Part shown: positions 62,508 through 64,000 of the stretch, piece by piece
Layout of the letters: each line of letters begins with the position of its first letter
How positions within the stretch are numbered: position 1 is the stretch's first letter
From: Boletus sp. NGJ
Taxonomy: Eukaryota > Basidiomycota > Agaricomycetes > Boletales > Boletaceae
Assembly (NCBI GenBank): GCA_019096195.1
Contig: JAGTXK010000087.1
Span: forward strand, 248,001-312,000
Reading direction: 5' to 3'
Length of the DNA stretch: 64,000 bases
Made by a program: the position numbers and the translations under genes
The notes under the pieces: generated by a model
What the model was told of the DNA's origin: nothing
The model's database searches: none
Seen by the model: only the letters and a program-made list of their open reading frames with translations

Positions 62508-64000
62508 TCAGGAAAAGTTCAGCTGCAGATCTTTCATGACCGAGCGCCAGTCGGCCCATCTGGCAATCCTTGATCCAGCCGTTTCCAGACCTGCATGATA
62601 AGAGCGACACGTGAACACCAGCTGTCAACCTAACGAGATACGACCGCACCTGGATAACTAGTTGTTCCGGGGTTTGTATTTCATAGCAACCTCGTAGTAA
62701 TACGGCGGTCAGTTTATACCATAAGCGAGATACGAAATAAATGCATGTGCGGAGCAGTCACGAATGCACACCTGAATGATTGAAATAATTCTCCGACTCG
62801 AGCACGGTTCCTGCCATATGCGCACTGACAGGCAGTTAGTATGACAGGCCATATCAAACTGCGTAATAAACAGCAATGTGAGAAGGAGATTATTATCGTC
62901 ATTAAAATGTAAAACGTACTCTACCCCCATGCTACTGGATGTATGCTCGAAACACAGGGGTCAGATCGCATCGCAGCAGGACTAGACTAATCGAACTGTC
63001 GGAGCAACCTGACGAACGTCGCGCAGGAGAAGAATCTGCGCGGGAAACGCCATGCGATCAGGTTCTATTCAAAAGGAAGCGATACGCACCTGTGCAGCTT
63101 TCTGATACGCAAGGTTGCCTGTATGTACATGTCGCGGAGTGAGCTATCGCGCGGATCTGCCCAAGTCTCCAACAAATTATACAATTCGAAGGTGATGTCC
63201 GCGCTTGAACTCTCACTCCCTGGTTCTATGACTTCCGTTATCTTGCTTCCGCCCTCAAGGGCCTGTGAGACGAAACTGACCCACCTATGAAATCATTGAC
63301 ATCGATCAGCGCAGAAGTTGATCATAGACGTACTCGTGTACAAGTACAGGTGTGGGCATGAGGGAAATTTCGAAGCCTTGATCGAAGTATGAAACGGCTC
63401 CCTCACCATTGTCCAGCCTATAGAGATCATTAATTGCCTCGATTTCCAGGGTGCAGACTTCGTGTCTTGCTACCAATCGCTGAATCCCGACAGCCAGCTC
63501 CCTTCCGGAAGAAACGCAGCCTTCATTGACCATGAACATGAGTCGATCGGAAAACAGTGACAATCACTACCTTACCGCGAGGATCTCCAACAGTAGAGGT
63601 GTCATCCGTTGTCCCCGTCTGAAAATGAGACCCACGCGAGAGCAGTGCTGACGGTCCTCCTCGGATATTGAGTAGGGTCCTTGCTAAATCCATGTTCTCC
63701 ACCCAATTCTGGCCCCGAGAATATCTACCCGGCCCTCATTAGCGATGGAGTGGCTCATAATTCGATTTGCTGGAACTTACGTCTATCAACGAAGTAGACA
63801 TGCGTACTGCCAAACACGCATCGCTTTGAGTCCATACAGGCCCTCGCAAGTAGCGATTTGGACTTTATTCGATAGGTCCTGAGCATGTTCGCAGCCGCGT
63901 CACACTTGATCGGGACAACAAGCATGACTGATGAATCGCCGCGACTCCCAAAAGCGCGTTGCGCATAGCCTCAGCCGACGTCTCTGTTCCTCGCGACCGA
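62508..64000 (-). pseudogene. Fungal-specific transcription factor domain gene, partial and decaying
   Basis: The 5' part lies beyond the right edge. In order, the minus strand reads WVENMDLARTLLNIRGGPSA, a join (phase 1, GTAAGG donor) to GCVSSGRELAVGIQRLVARH and INDLYRLDNGEGAVSYF, a join to WVSFVSQALEGGSKI and LYNLLETWADPRDSSLRDMY, then NLAYQKAAQILLLRDV, EIQTPEQLVIQ, VWKRLDQG and ARWADWRSVMKDLQLNFS, ending at 62508. This order is that of the Fungal_trans_2 domain (the regulatory region of Zn2Cys6 factors). At two places, near 63135 and near 62570, the conserved sequence continues in another frame and I can place no intron. The gene is probably broken. The DNA-binding part is not in the window. 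Confidence 0.55.

Overview
The window is nuclear DNA of a filamentous basidiomycete, most likely an Agaricomycete. Genes are close together and split by many short introns. Almost every intron I placed is 46-66 nt long with GT..AG ends, and the gene set is that of a fungal chromosome. I cannot name the species from the sequence. I worked out exon joins by hand from splice signals and kept them only when reading phase and exon-length arithmetic agreed. Where I say a model 'closes', the exon lengths sum to a whole number of codons with no internal stop.

Layout. 1-5.5 kb: the 3' part of a coiled-coil protein gene (minus strand, cut by the left edge), then a gene-poor stretch with decayed coding remnants. 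5.5-8.2 kb: two YCII-domain paralogues head to head, and a zinc-finger gene. 10.5-22 kb: a chromatin and splicing block with an EZH/KMT6-type H3K27 methyltransferase, SLU7 in divergent orientation, a small membrane protein, and the CHD1 remodeller. 23-33 kb: a secreted Ser/Gly-repeat protein, RNase H2 subunit B, ATP sulfurylase, a 2-methylcitrate dehydratase-type enzyme and a large disordered protein. 33.5-37.4 kb: a single-pass membrane protein and SNAPC3. 37.75-40.9 kb: a 3.2 kb Tc1/mariner-type DNA transposon with 97-bp inverted repeats, carrying a DDE transposase and, on the opposite strand, a second intron-containing gene. 41-60 kb: vigilin (multi-KH), a broken aldo/keto reductase, ERO1, U2SURP/SR140, PP5, a secreted lysozyme-like protein and a Pho80/Pcl-type cyclin. 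60-64 kb: a small unrecognised protein, an empty stretch, and a decaying fungal-specific transcription factor that runs off the right edge.

Most of the genes are single-copy housekeeping functions: chromatin (EZH, CHD1), splicing and snRNA transcription (SLU7, SR140, SNAPC3), RNA binding (vigilin), DNA-RNA repair (RNase H2B), sulfate assimilation, propionate metabolism, ER folding (ERO1) and signalling (PP5, Pcl cyclin). They do not form a pathway cluster. Several neighbours share short divergent promoters (EZH/SLU7, the YCII pair, the reductase remnant/ERO1).

The observations I would follow up first are the two-gene transposon, an apparent 2-nt micro-exon in the EZH gene together with its altered SET motif, two GC-AG introns, and the head-to-head YCII pair.
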